Position numbers and translations under genes: made by a program
Part shown: in pieces, positions 35,332 to 46,282 of the stretch
How positions within the stretch are numbered: the first letter of the stretch is position 1
How the letters are laid out: each line of letters starts with the position of its first letter
Assembly: GCA_050084985.1 (NCBI GenBank)
Contig: JBITNC010000001.1
Coordinates: forward strand, 145,762,001-145,826,000
DNA: 64,000 bases
Direction of reading: 5' to 3'
DNA from: Nageia nagi
Taxonomy: Eukaryota > Pinophyta
The notes under the pieces: model-generated
Told to the model about the DNA's origin: nothing
The model's input: only the letters and a program-made list of their open reading frames with translations
Database searches by the model: none

Positions 35332-36429
35332 ATGTGTAAAGGTGCAATGATCAATTATAGGGAGAAAAGGAAGATAAATTCATACTTGGGTAGACATGAA
35401 AACATTCCACAAAGGTACAAGTTGAATTCTAATTTTTATGATAACAGTGCACTATTTCATTTGGGGTATGATGAGGATGAATTTATTTATAGAAAACATA
35501 ATGAGTTTCAGAAATTGGTGTCTTGTGGTGATGCCAACATATTTGGGAAGGTAACTTATTTTCATTTTGCCATGAATTTAAGTTATATACTTTTTGCATT
35601 GGTTGGTTTTGAAAGTGTATTTTCAATTATGGGAGCACATAGTCATGATTGTTGTGGTTTTGAACATAAAAGTGTGAGTAAGTCTTCATCCATGATGTGC
35701 ACATTTAGTTCAAAGTTACTACAACAGTATGAAGAAGTACTGGAAAAGGTGTGCAACATGTTTTTGACTAAGGAAAGAATTTTTGATGAAGTCACTAATA
35801 TTTGGCATGGTTTGAAAGTCATACGGGAGGTAATAAATTATGTAATTGGTTGTGATATTACTACTGTACATTTCATTTTTAGTCATTATTTTCTTGAGAT
35901 ATTTGCTAGTTATCTTTCATTCATGCATGGCACAATGATGGGAAATAATGAAAGCATAAGGTTAGATAAGTGTAATGCATTTATGGCTATTGGAAAGAGA
36001 AAACCAAACATGTTAGACTTTTATTCCAGCCAATTTTCCAAGAGCTCAATCATCATTATTGATGATTTATTGATGCTTCTACATAATGCAACTATGAGGG
36101 ATGGAGAATCACACAGTTTGCCTACATTTTGGGAGTACAAAAACTATGTTTTTACTATTGTTATCAGAAAATCAAACTTGTTATGTATTCATGATGGACT
36201 TGGTGATGAAGAAGCAATATGGACTTTTGCCACATTTAGAAGTATCACTTGCTTTCATGAACACCATTACTTTGATTTGGGTTTGAAAGTTACTATTTTA
36301 GTTTTGGCTAGTTTGAGAGATGCAATTTCAGCCTTTGAAAGCTTGGGTTATATTTATTTTGGGCATAAACATAATATGAATAATAAGTTTCAAATTTTGA
36401 TATGCACACTCAGTTCAATTTTGAAATAG
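35332..36429 (+). CDS. ORF2 of the LTR element, unknown protein (365 aa)
   Basis: An ATG-to-TAG frame of 365 codons. The N-terminal half is mixed (YREKRKINSYLGRHENIPQR; YDEDEFIYRKHNEF) and Cys/His-rich near residues 110-120 (HSHDCCGFEH). Hydrophobic stretches lie at about residues 80-95 and 165-195. The same frame is also open just upstream (35,071-35,256) and is separated by stops at 35,254 and 35,311, so ORF2 may be the 3' part of a longer, recently broken ORF. No polymerase, integrase or other domain was recognised. It ends about 285 bases before the 3' LTR. An encoded env-like or captured protein is possible but unsupported. Confidence 0.6.
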   Translation: MCKGAMINYREKRKINSYLGRHENIPQRYKLNSNFYDNSALFHLGYDEDEFIYRKHNEFQKLVSCGDANIFGKVTYFHFAMNLSYILFALVGFESVFSIMGAHSHDCCGFEHKSVSKSSSMMCTFSSKLLQQYEEVLEKVCNMFLTKERIFDEVTNIWHGLKVIREVINYVIGCDITTVHFIFSHYFLEIFASYLSFMHGTMMGNNESIRLDKCNAFMAIGKRKPNMLDFYSSQFSKSSIIIIDDLLMLLHNATMRDGESHSLPTFWEYKNYVFTIVIRKSNLLCIHDGLGDEEAIWTFATFRSITCFHEHHYFDLGLKVTILVLASLRDAISAFESLGYIYFGHKHNMNNKFQILICTLSSILK

Positions 36430-36698
36430 CAGTATGAAAGGACATGTAAGCAATCTTCATTCATTGCTGTATTAAAGAAATTAGACCTATTTCATACTTA
36501 GTTTTGGCTAGCCTATGTTAAATCAGACTTAACTTCACTCAATTTTGAGGCATATGGAGGCTTGAGAGAGATTTGGGAAAGTTTTGGTAAAGTTCTCTTT
36601 GGTAGAATTATTTGGGATCCTGGTATCAAAGATGATTTAAATTTGTTTCAGCTGAGTAGGGTAGAGTTGGTGTTGGGATTGCTTGAGGACAAGCAATT

Positions 36699-36713
36699 TG
36701 AGAAGGTTGGACT
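36699..36713 (+). other. polypurine tract, degenerate
   Basis: TGAGAAGGTTGGACT directly precedes the 3' LTR. It is the expected place of the plus-strand primer, though the run is interrupted by pyrimidines. Confidence 0.5.
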
Positions 36714-37565
36714 TGTAATGACCCTATTTTTAAGAATATCTTACATTTGGGATTTTCCACAAATCTTTTCTCCTACAAGTCAGATATGGTCATTGCACCT
36801 TCAGAATTGGATAGAGCATCTCATGGCATTTGTTTTAAGTGGTCACATGACCCCTTTTAGATAAGAAATGAAGGAGTTATGGCTACTTGAAGTTCACCAG
36901 TTAGACCAATCTTCCATATCATGCCTACACACGAAAATCCACTTAACTTAGTGGATTTTTACTTAAAAGTGCAATGTTGAATTATAATAAACTTTTATGT
37001 TATTCTAATATTATTTTAAGTACTTTTATTTGTAATAAGGCTAATCAAAGGCTTAGATTAGCTTAGAGGGGTCAATGCAAGATTAGGGTTGGAGTCTATA
37101 TAAGGAGATGCAACACTCCATTTTGGGTATGTTATGTGATATGAGAATTGAATATTGATACCCTAGAGTTTCCATAAGTTGAGATTGCAGGTCTTGCTCA
37201 TTCCCATAGTGCATTGGAGGTGCATGGTTGGGACTTGGCAATACCATTAAAGGTGTTATTGCTCTAAAATATCAAAAATACAAAAAGAGGCATCTGTGAA
37301 TGGTTCATGGCATTTCTTTTGTGGAGGGATTCACTCAATTTGGAAAGTTTGTATCTGCATTTTTAGTTTCATGAGGATTCCATTTGTCCATTCTAGCTTT
37401 ATATTGGTTTGGAAATATTTAATATATGATACTGGCTGATTTCTCCTCATACTAGTGTTATTTTATGAGCAATTTCTGAGTTATTTTATAGCTGTAATTT
37501 ATTTCTACATTTTTATGTTGAGGGCTTGCTAGAAATAAAGAAATAAAAATAAAAGGAACATCACA
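36714..37565 (+). repeat. 3' LTR
   Basis: It aligns along its full length with the 5' LTR, with about 39 substitutions (about 35 transitions) and three 1-bp indels. It ends CATCACA and is followed by the ATATT duplication. Confidence 0.95.
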
Positions 37566-37570
37566 ATATT
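37566..37570. repeat. 5-bp target site duplication, right copy (ATATT)
   Basis: Identical to 31,483-31,487. Confidence 0.92.
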
Positions 37571-39840
37571 CTAGAGTGTGTTGATGTTGTGGGGTAGTAA
37601 CCTTAGGGGTATGGTCCTCTAATGCAACCCACTCTATATATCATATTATCAAAATCATCACCCTTGGTGGAATTGATTGATATTGGTAGTACCAAGCTAT
37701 AATAGGTCATACCCTCACTAAAATCACATCATGTGATATGCTTGGCTAATAAAACTCAATCACCTATCTATGACCCTAGATATTATATGATTTCATACTC
37801 CATTATAACTCAATTTTGGACTCCTCCCATATTGGCAAGTCAAAGTATGGGTCCCATATCAAATCATCCTCATCTAACAAATCTTTGACACTACTTAACT
37901 TCCCATGTCATCCCTATCTATTGTGTGGTCTTCCATCAAAATAAATGGGATATGTTTGCCCATATCACATGCAAAGATAGGTATGATCTATTCTAATATG
38001 CTCATAATCCCAAGCTTATAAGATAAATGAATAGGCCATATTCATGCCTCCCTTCTTCATAGAAATAAAGCAATAAAGATCCTTATATGGCATGGAAAAT
38101 TTGCAAGGTGACCATGTGTCCTTATCCCTATGAGGTCATATCCCTCTCATTATGTGAATAAAACCAATGTGGAAGCATTGGTGGTTCTTATCACTACAAA
38201 TGCTAGTGTTAATAAGCACCACAACATACACTCTAAAATATTAAGTGAAGTATATGTCCTCTAGGGGAATGTATATTGTGTCATGAATGGGCATACCCTT
38301 CTTTTATTATTGGTAGTATAGAACCCTATCAACTAATGGAAGTGATCCTCCATCTTTTCGATATATAAATTAACCCTTTGAATTAATGTACCCTTAATGA
38401 GTGTTACAAGATGTAATGAATATCAATAAGGGTTATGGTCATCTCACCTATAGGTAAGTGGAATGTGTTGGTATCATCATAGGATGTGCATAATGCCCCT
38501 CATGTGATTAAGTTCAAATGACTCTACCCATCCCTTATCCTTCGTAATCAATATAAAATCCAAAGCCACATCCATAGCTAGACTGCATGGCTCACACCTC
38601 ATCAAGTAGGCCTGATCCTTCATGCAAATCAAACATGAAAATATATCACTAACCAAATATCAAATTTAAAGTATCAAAACTTAAAATATACTATTTTTTC
38701 CTAATTAGCAATTTTTATGATGAGTTTTTCCAAAATTGTAAAGTACAAGTGTGTTTAACAATCTGTAAAGATGTTGTTTTATTCATTTTTAAAAAAATCA
38801 TCCTAGTGGTGATGATAGGATTCCAATAGAGCCATCCAATTTTAGCCCCCAATTTAATTTTTTTTGAAACCCATCAAATTTATCCTAGATTATATGATAA
38901 AAATTTGTTATAATTCCTATCATGCATGTAAAAATCTACCCCTACTTTTTTACCTCATATGTTTCGAAAAAAATTCCAAATTTAGCAAAAACATGACTAA
39001 TTTAAAAAAGTAAACCATCAAAAACCTTCTTATCAATGTATAGAATAAGAATATAAGGAAATTTTTAGTACTTGGTACCCCTTAGGGAAATAATGAATAA
39101 CTAGATACCACTGAACTTATTATGAAGTAAAATTAGCAAGCTATATCTGCAATAAATGCATCCAACAAGTCAATAATACCCTCATAATATCTTGAAAATC
39201 CAAATAGGCTAAAAGAGACCTTAACAACTAGAGGTAAAGTTAAAAAATATGAATGTGCAAATAAAACTAAATTTTGCCTACTTATAAACTCTTTGGAAAT
39301 CCCTTTTCCAATTTAATCCCCTATCCTTGGCAATGCACCAAAATTAACCTCTTTTTATCATTAAATACATGTATGCCTATCTTTGGCCTCTTAATTGAAA
39401 CCTTAATTCACATTTAATGTCATGTTATTAAGACCTTTATTTATTAAATTTTATCCTGCATATGTTCTTTGTTTGCACATAATAAAAAGGTGAATCACTA
39501 TCTATAATAGCATATAAAATTGTTAAAAACCCTTTTTGGGGTAAATCAATAAAATTAAGATGAAATGATCATCAAATTTTGCTTTGATTTATATGTTCCT
39601 ATAAATTAATATTCTTTTTCACTTCATGAATGTAAAATAAAATGAGAAGCTTTTTACTTTTAGAATTTACCTCTCTTCTTATAGTATCAATTCTACATTT
39701 CTAGTGGTATCGTTGGGTGAAAGCTTCCAACTTTCATTTCTTTTCATTTTGTTATTTTTTATATACACCTAAATAAGAAAAAAATTGTGTATCTTGTATT
39801 TATGTAAGGTAATTGATCAATATTACTTCCTTTGCAATAG
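37571..39840. other. no gene recognised
   Basis: 37.6-38.6 kb is slightly richer in GC and may be an old transposon flank. It shows no readable domain on either strand. 38.7-39.8 kb is AT-rich. Confidence 0.4.
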
Positions 39841-40183
39841 CTTATCATATTTCAAAGACATGTTTAAAATATTCTTTTCAGTTTTTACATCATAGATACA
39901 TATTCATTTCATACATATCAATATACATTATTATGGTATTTCAAATAATACTTTTTTAAATACAACTTTCTTAACTTACTTATCAAATATTGGTTACATT
40001 TCTTTTCAAATTTTCTTATCAATTAATATTTCTAAAAATTTGCATGATTGCTTATCATATATAGTGCTTATCGCAACTTTATCATATCTTGCTTATCATG
40101 CTTTGCTAAAATATGTTTGTATAATATTTTCTTATCACACATTTCTTATCTTATCTAATATTATGCTTATCATATCTTATCCT
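39841..40183. repeat. cluster of CTTATC (GATAAG) motifs
   Basis: About ten CTTATC words, most followed by A, lie in some 345 bases (39,841; 39,979; 40,014; 40,050; 40,067; 40,092; 40,131; 40,145; 40,168; 40,177). They lie just upstream of the LTR-like repeat at 40.3 kb and could be the U3 enhancer part of that LTR or a decayed satellite. GATAAG is the plant I-box core. Confidence 0.55.
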
Positions 40184-40324
40184 ATGCTACAAAGTATTTT
40201 TCATATCATTTTTACTGCTCATAACATTGGCCTCCTTGAGGGATTATTCATAATCAAAGATATGACATTCCATGATATAATATCGAATCCTTGATAGGTG
40301 GTAATATACTTGTGTCATTCTTGA

Positions 40325-40765
40325 CTGGTATTTCTTAACATCATCTATCATATCTATATTTTGTTACACTTTGAGCTCAACATTCCTATGATATTTAATC
40401 CATCCATGAGCTATATTCCATGCATCAAAGGTAGGATGACAAAATCGATCCAAAAGGTGAGGTATTATCAAAAGATGATCGAGAGACATTGTTGGATTCC
40501 TAACATCAATGTTGGCTTGAGGTCATATTCATGGCTCCATATTTGAGAGAAGCTCATCATTCAACCTCTTTCAATTCTACCTTTTCCTTATTTATCATCA
40601 TAAGTAAAGTACACATTTGTATCTTTCATAAATCCATTTTTGATAGGTCAAGGTCAATTATGTCATTTTCACATTTCATTTTGTCAATTTCTAATTATTT
40701 CATGGTAAATTAGTTAAATTAATATTTTATAAATAACCCTAACTAATATTATTTTGGTTATAACA
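40325..40765 (+). repeat. dispersed LTR-like repeat, copy 2
   Basis: Aligns with 8,605-9,033 throughout and ends GGTTATAACA. No primer site follows here, so this may be a solo LTR or a truncated copy. The open frames at 40,040-40,713 are not supported as genes. Confidence 0.5.
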
Positions 40766-40891
40766 AAATGTACAATAGAAAAATTAATCAAATAATTGAA
40801 TAATAAATTTTATAATTACAAAAATAAATCCTAAAATAATAATAAAATAAATATCTAAACAATATATAAATGTATTGTATATTTATTTGTA

Positions 40892-41125
40892 TCCCCAAGG
40901 GATATTGTGATGGTTAAGTGCTTGGATTTGCCTTTTGGAGATCTTAATTTTGAATCTCACTTACTATTTCATTGTATCATAGTGCTACTTTGCATCGGCT
41001 ATGGTTTTTCTATAATCATTCTATTATTTACATCCACTAAGTGGATAGTGGAGACTTTAAAAGATTTACCCTAATTGGTAGTCATGAGGGGACTCCTAAA
41101 ATAGTTTTCCTTACTTTCAAAGGAT
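40892..41125 (+). mobile_element. candidate tRNA-derived SINE
   Basis: GGGATATTGTGATGGTTAAG starts a tRNA-like head. TGGTTAAGTGCTTGG (40,911) fits an RNA polymerase III A box, and TTTTGAATCTC (40,948) fits a B box (GGTTCGAATCC) about 36 bases later. The body ends at an AT dinucleotide run. The repeat copy at 56.4 kb lacks this block. No flanking duplication was recognised. Confidence 0.4.
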
Positions 41126-41149
41126 ATATATATATTATATATATATATA
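41124..41149. repeat. (AT)n microsatellite
   Basis: A near-perfect AT run with one T slip, at the boundary of the SINE candidate. Confidence 0.8.
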
Positions 41150-41173
41150 CAAATTTATTTTTGAATTACAAAT

Positions 41174-42038
41174 TTTTATGATCTAGCCTATAAAATTTAG
41201 ATCTTGAAAGCAAACTCTTCTAATAATAAAAGTAGAAACTTATTAGAATAGTATAAGAAAATCATACAAGATAAAAATAATACAAGCATATAATGTAGTT
41301 CACTCGATGTGGGTTTCTCCACCAAGATATTTGATCATGGCAAATCCCTAATAATTTCTCATTCTCTGATTACTAAATTTCTACATCTCAAAGGGAAAAA
41401 GTATGCAATCATAACCATTGCAAGCTCTTTTTTGAATACAAAGTATAATCACACATGTTCTCTTCCTTCTCACTCCTCATACAAATTAAGAACTCATACA
41501 AATAATAATCTCCTATGAATTCATGCTAATTCAGAGTCATCAATCAATAAGCATTCTATCGATTCTTCATAATGAATCTCTAACTCAATTATGACACCAA
41601 AGGGATCCATATATAATCAATACAAGTGTACTTATACTCTTCTTTTTCCCTTGCTCCAATCTACCTTGAAGCTCCTTGGTGATTAAAGCCTCTTATTTGG
41701 TCTACATTTAAGATTCACCTTTCTTATCTCTCTAATGAAGAAATTACATATTTGTAGAACAAGAAACCTCAACCATAAATGCTAAAATAAGCATCCTATA
41801 ATTAACCTATTCCCCACTGAAGGCCTAGTTCAAATGTAAAAATAAGAAAAAGCTTAATTTTAGCCAATTCCAAAATTAACTTTTATAATTAGAAAATAAT
41901 CCAATTTTAGTGAATTCTAAAATTAAATTTTCTTTTTCTTTTTCTACCTCTAGTTCACAATTGGTCATCTATTTATAGATATGGAAATAGATAATTTTCT
42001 TTTCAATAGTTAGACTAGGTTAGACATCAAAACTAACA
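41174..42038 (-). repeat. 3' LTR of the 2.6-kb copia-type element
   Basis: It aligns with 42,921-43,768 through words such as GAATTCATGCTAATT, ACCTTGAAG, AAGAAACCTCAACCATA and CCCCACTGAAGGC. It begins on the minus strand TGTTAGTTTTGATG. Confidence 0.82.
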
Positions 42039-42050
42039 ATCTCCTACTTG
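42039..42050 (-). other. polypurine tract (minus strand)
   Basis: On the minus strand it reads AAGTAGGAGAT next to the LTR start TGTTAG, as in Ty1/copia elements (usual form AAGTGGGAGAT). Confidence 0.8.
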
Positions 42051-42909
42051 GATACTTATCCATAACAACTTTAGTTTTGTTGCATCCATTGAGGCTAAAT
42101 GTTCAACCAAATAAGAAATATCTTATCATTTACAACAACAACACCATTTTTGCATCTGTTGAATCCAACTCTTCAACAAAATAGGAAATGTCAACCCCTC
42201 CAAAGTTTTGTATTCATACTTTTTACTATGCATCATAAACAATAAGAAACCAAGTAATCCTACCTATCACTCCTTTATGATACTTCACATATCCATTGTT
42301 GTCCATGCACCATGCTAATACAACCATCACCATATTTAACAAGATTCATATACTATATTTGCATATATAGTATGCTCATACATAATGCAACTTACCACAA
42401 CCTCATCATGTGATCCATATTAAACTTATGTGATAGCACACATTTCATACCCAAACCTTTGATAATATTTTCACTAATCCCACTACTTTATTAATCTCTT
42501 ATCATTCATAATTAAGAATAATACATTTGAACCCTTTCTAATATAATGTACATCCATAAATATAGAGGAGATAAAGGAAATAGAAGTGGTTAACTAGCTC
42601 ATTTACCATGTATCCAAAATCTTCCAAAATAATGAATACAAGCTTAAACCAGGTTTTCTATTCTAACAATCTTGCAAATAGTGATATAACCATGTTCTCT
42701 TCATAGTTAATATATCCATGATCTTCAAAAGATATTAAAACCTTTAGTAACATATCACTTGCTACACTTTCTTTTCATCCTTCTCCTTAATCTTTGTTAA
42801 GAGATCATTGGATTATAGGCCCACCATAATTTCTCTTTTTTTATTCTTTTATGCTCCCACTCAAACCAAAAAATCCCTTATTTCTTTCCAAGATATACTC
42901 CAACATGAC

Positions 42910-42920
42910 TTTGATACCAT
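42910..42920 (-). other. primer binding site, tRNA-iMet (minus strand)
   Basis: On the minus strand ATGGTATCAAAG follows the end of the 5' LTR. One base differs from the canonical TGGTATCAGAG. Confidence 0.8.
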
Positions 42921-43768
42921 TGTTATGATCTAGATCTAGCTTATCAAAATATGATCTTGAGAGAAAAGCCTTCTAATAATTAAAGTGGAAACTTATTATA
43001 TGAACATGAGAAAACCATCCAAGATAAGAAGAAAACAAGGATATAATCTTATTCACCTAATTTGGGATACTCTACCAAGATATTTTATCCTTATATTAAA
43101 TCAATAGCAAACTTCAAAGGAAATAATCATGCATTCATAATTGTTGTAACCTCCTCTTTGAATATAAATTATTTTTGCACATCTTCTATTTTGTCTCACT
43201 CCTTACACAAATGAATAACTCTTACAAACTATAATAACTAATGAATTCATGCTAATTGATACCAATCAATCAATAAGGATGTTATTTGTTCTTCACAATG
43301 AATATCCAATTCAATTTTTTGCACCGAAGGTACCCACCTATAGTTAATAGAGTTGTACATATCCTCTTCCTTTTCACTTTTTCCAATATACCTTGAAGTT
43401 TCTTGAGGCTTAAAGTATCCTCTATGATCTATATTAAATATTCCCCTTGCTTACCTCTCTAATAAAAGAATCACATGTTTATAAAATAAGAAACCTCAAC
43501 CATACATGCTAAAACAAGCATCCCATAACTAACCTAATCCCCACTGAAGGCTTGATTAAAAAAAAGGTTATAATTAGAAAAAGCTTAATTTTATCTAATT
43601 CTAAAGTTAAATTTCACTATTAAAAAAAAATGCCCATTTTTATGCAATTCTAAAATTTTCCTTTTTTAGTTTTTAATTGCTAGTTCAAAATTATTCTTCT
43701 ATAGATTGATTTGGAAATAGAGAATTGCCTTCTTAATACTTAGATTAGATCAGACTTTAAAACTAACA
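42921..43768 (-). repeat. 5' LTR of the 2.6-kb copia-type element
   Basis: Plus-strand ends are TGTTATGATCTAG and AAACTAACA, the inverse of the TG...CA LTR rule. Confidence 0.82.
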
Positions 43769-44100
43769 AAAATCTCATATAATTTTCTAACCTATAATAG
43801 AGAGTAATCAATATCACTCAAAAATACATAATAGCAATGTAAATGAGCAAAGCTTTGGGTTTGGAATTTCTTATTCTTCTTATAAGCATTATGATTCTAC
43901 AACTAGTTTCCATCAAATTTTTGAAATAAAAGAGTGCATTGTAGAATTATAGTTTTAAATTTATAATCTTTTATAAATTTATATTTCCTATTATGATTTT
44001 CTCTAATAAACCAAAAGAATACATAAAATTACATTCCAAATTATATGACCTACTATATATAGCCATGTTCATAAACCATGATAAAGATTACAAATATTTT
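43769..44100 (+). repeat. dispersed repeat, interrupted copy, left segment
   Basis: Aligns with 56,620-56,965: CATATAATTTTCTA, AATCAATATCACTCA, TTCCATCAAATTTTTGAAAT and CTATATATAGCC words in order. It starts at the LTR end and breaks at the poly-A-tailed insert. Confidence 0.85.
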
Positions 44101-45862
44101 ATCTAGTAGGGTGGGTGGGGAGAAGAGCAACTCATATGAAACACATGAGTGAAAAGTATGGCACATATAGAGGAGCATGTGTAAGGAATTGGCATGCCTA
44201 ATATCTATATTATTACCATGAATTGAGTAGTGTATATACATAGATAGGAAAGATATATGGAAGGATAAAATTTGAATCCTAGGGTGGCAGCTTAGGAATT
44301 ATGATATAGAGAGAAACACCTATAGCTCTTTAATGTTTTGGCTACATACAAAGAATACAATGAGCTAGAAGCAACTATAATCAACTATAGGAGATGAGTT
44401 TATATAGGAACAAATTATCTAATGAATCCTATGTAAAAGGGGAATAGAAGGATTTGTAGATACTTTAAATGGCCATAGCACCAATTGTTCAAGACAAGTT
44501 GTAGTGATATGGATTGGGGTAGACTTATTGTAGATGGGTGCCATTTTGTAATCAATTTTAAATTGGTTGAAGTTCCTACAAGTATGTTCAATAATGGCTA
44601 TAATCATAATAGGGAGATGTGAAAACCAATATTTTAAGTGTAGTCTTTCTATAGGTAGAGGGTGCCTCTATTAAAGATAAGTAAATTGGCCTATCCAATC
44701 ACCTCAATACAGTACCCCTAGTACAAGGTGGTGAAGGTAATTATTAAATTATTTAATATGGAGGGTATATATTTTGAACTATTTGGGATCCATTTTATTT
44801 TATTGAACAACTTCAAAGGAATGTATATAATCAATTTTACCTACTTTCTATATAATTTATTGAATATATGCCTAAAACTTAGGGGAGGGGTGTCTGTTCA
44901 TCGAGGATTAATCAAGATTATTATTGATCATGAGCACACTAATGTAAGAAGGTTGAGGCCTTTAATACAACATATTATCAAACCTCTTTTAGTTGACCCA
45001 AAAACCATAAAGTCTTCTAATAGGAGCTCAAGACTATGGCTTTCTCTAATAGTGAAGCCTATCACACCCTCAATAATTATTTTCTCTTCAAAATTTGAGG
45101 GCTTTTATTAGAATATGGATATAATGAATTCATTAAGAGAAAAATAAGTAAATTTATAGTGGATTCTAAAGATGAAGATGAAGATGAAGAGGATGAGGAT
45201 GAGGAATCGCCCCCCCAAAGAAGAAACTCACCAGTCTTTACTAGCAATGGAGGAAATGGATATTGAAGGTAATTCTCCTATGAGAACCCAAAGCTAATAG
45301 AATGAGGTTGCTCATAAAAATATCCAATCTCCTTTAGAGAAATATATTCCTTAGATGGATAGCTATGAGAATGACTTTGAAGGCCCAAGTAAGCTGATGA
45401 CTCTTATTCTAAAGATGAAATTTTAGAAAATCTCTAGGAAGCAAAGGTATTTTTAAGAATGGGAATGAATTGGATAGCAAGGAAGAGAATGGAGGAATGT
45501 TATATTGGTTATAAAGACAATGAAGATCATTCAATACCTATGTTAGAACAAATAGAAGCTCTATTGGGATTGATGAAAGGTAACTCTAGCCTTCACATAA
45601 AAGGAAATCCCTATGGCTATTCTAGGATTACTTTAACAAGAAAGAACTAAACTTTGAGGTATATTGAAGCTCAATGGTACAACTAGTGTGTGGAAGAGAT
45701 AGATTCTCATAGGATTTTGTTTAAACTATGGGGAAATTTTGTTATAGTTTCTTGCATCATATGTAATAACATAAAATATATATACACTAATGTACACATA
45801 GATTTTGGGATCCTATATTTTGGAAAATATGTTATAAATTTTTACCCTTATTGAAAAAAAAA
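44101..45862 (+). mobile_element. poly-A-tailed insert, possible retroposed transcript
   Basis: The repeat that is continuous at 56.6-57.1 kb is split here by 1.76 kb. The insert ends with TTGAAAAAAAAAA (45,851-45,862), then TTATAAATAATATACTTGGATC rejoins the repeat. The insert holds coding-like frames on the plus strand followed by an AT-rich 3'-UTR-like tail. This is the shape of a sequence copied from mRNA by a LINE. The target duplication is not clear (ACAAATATTT versus ATAAATAATA at best), and the coding part could itself belong to a transposon. Confidence 0.5.
44728..45111 (+). pseudogene. unknown coding remnant within the insert
   Basis: A 127-codon frame reads GIHFILLNNFKGMYIINFTY, then a Leu-rich helix-like part and a basic RRLRPLIQHIIKPL segment. 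It is not recognised. The 'lLNhF.....f..yL..sL' character recalls helical proteins that accompany plant retroelements, but this is an impression. In another frame, 45,159-45,266 encodes a D/E-rich tract (KDEDEDEEDEDEE) followed by SPPQRRN, which may be the same protein after a frameshift. 45,459-45,650 is a further 63-codon open piece. Two or more shifts are needed to join these, so it is treated as a broken gene. Confidence 0.4.
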
Positions 45863-45865
45863 ATT

Positions 45866-46060
45866 ATAAATAATATACTTGGATCTCTTCATAATCCATC
45901 AAGGATAATCTTTGAATATACAAAAAATCATCAACATGTAAATGTATAACATCATTACAAAAACAAGTTAAATAGGATATCAAATCTCATAATAGATAAA
46001 ATTAGATCCTAATCTTGATCAAAACTAAAAAAATAATATTGCATATTAGAAACTCATTAT
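45866..46060 (+). repeat. dispersed repeat, interrupted copy, right segment
   Basis: ACTTGGATCTCTTCATAATC at 45,876 matches 56,986 onward and continues through AAAACAAGTTAAATAGGAT and TCAAATCTCATAA to about 46,060. Confidence 0.85.
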
Positions 46061-46282
46061 AAATTTCATGTGATGTTATTGCATTTGGATAAGTCTTTGA
46101 ATCCCTTTCTTAGGTTTTTGGGTCTTCCAAAAATAATCACTTTATTATGTCATCCTCTTTATTAATGTCATCCATAGAATATTATAGTTTGACATCTATA
46201 TCTCCTATTCCTTCCATTTTATACTTCTTTTCTGTAATAAGAATAAACATAATTCAAATGATATTATATTTACAACAATAAT

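Larger units (their letters stand above)
31488..37565 (+). mobile_element. complete non-autonomous LTR retrotransposon, 6,078 bp, unusual coding content
   Basis: Both LTRs (851 and 852 bp) begin TGTAATGAC and end CATCACA. The element is flanked by identical ATATT duplications. A perfect TGGTATCAGAGC primer site lies two bases after the 5' LTR, and a short purine-rich tract precedes the 3' LTR, next to TGAGGACAAGC, a word common before the 3' LTR of plant Ty3 elements. The interior is only 4.4 kb and has no protease, reverse transcriptase, RNase H or integrase motif that I can see. It has two long plus-strand ORFs of unknown nature. By hand count the LTRs differ at about 39 positions (4.6 percent), so insertion is not ancient. 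It must be moved by enzymes of another element. Confidence 0.93.
41174..43768 (-). mobile_element. short non-autonomous copia-type LTR element, 2.6 kb
   Basis: Two direct repeats of about 850 bp (41,174-42,038 and 42,921-43,768) flank only 882 bp. On the minus strand the upper repeat ends ...CATAACA and is followed by ATGGTATCAAAG, a tRNA-iMet primer site with one change. The interior ends CAAGTAGGAGAT directly before TGTTAG, the classic copia polypurine tract. Flanks are CAAAT and AAAAT, a target duplication with one mutation. There is no coding capacity, so it depends on another element. With its long LTRs it is larger than typical TRIMs. The LTRs are strongly diverged, so it is old. Confidence 0.82.
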
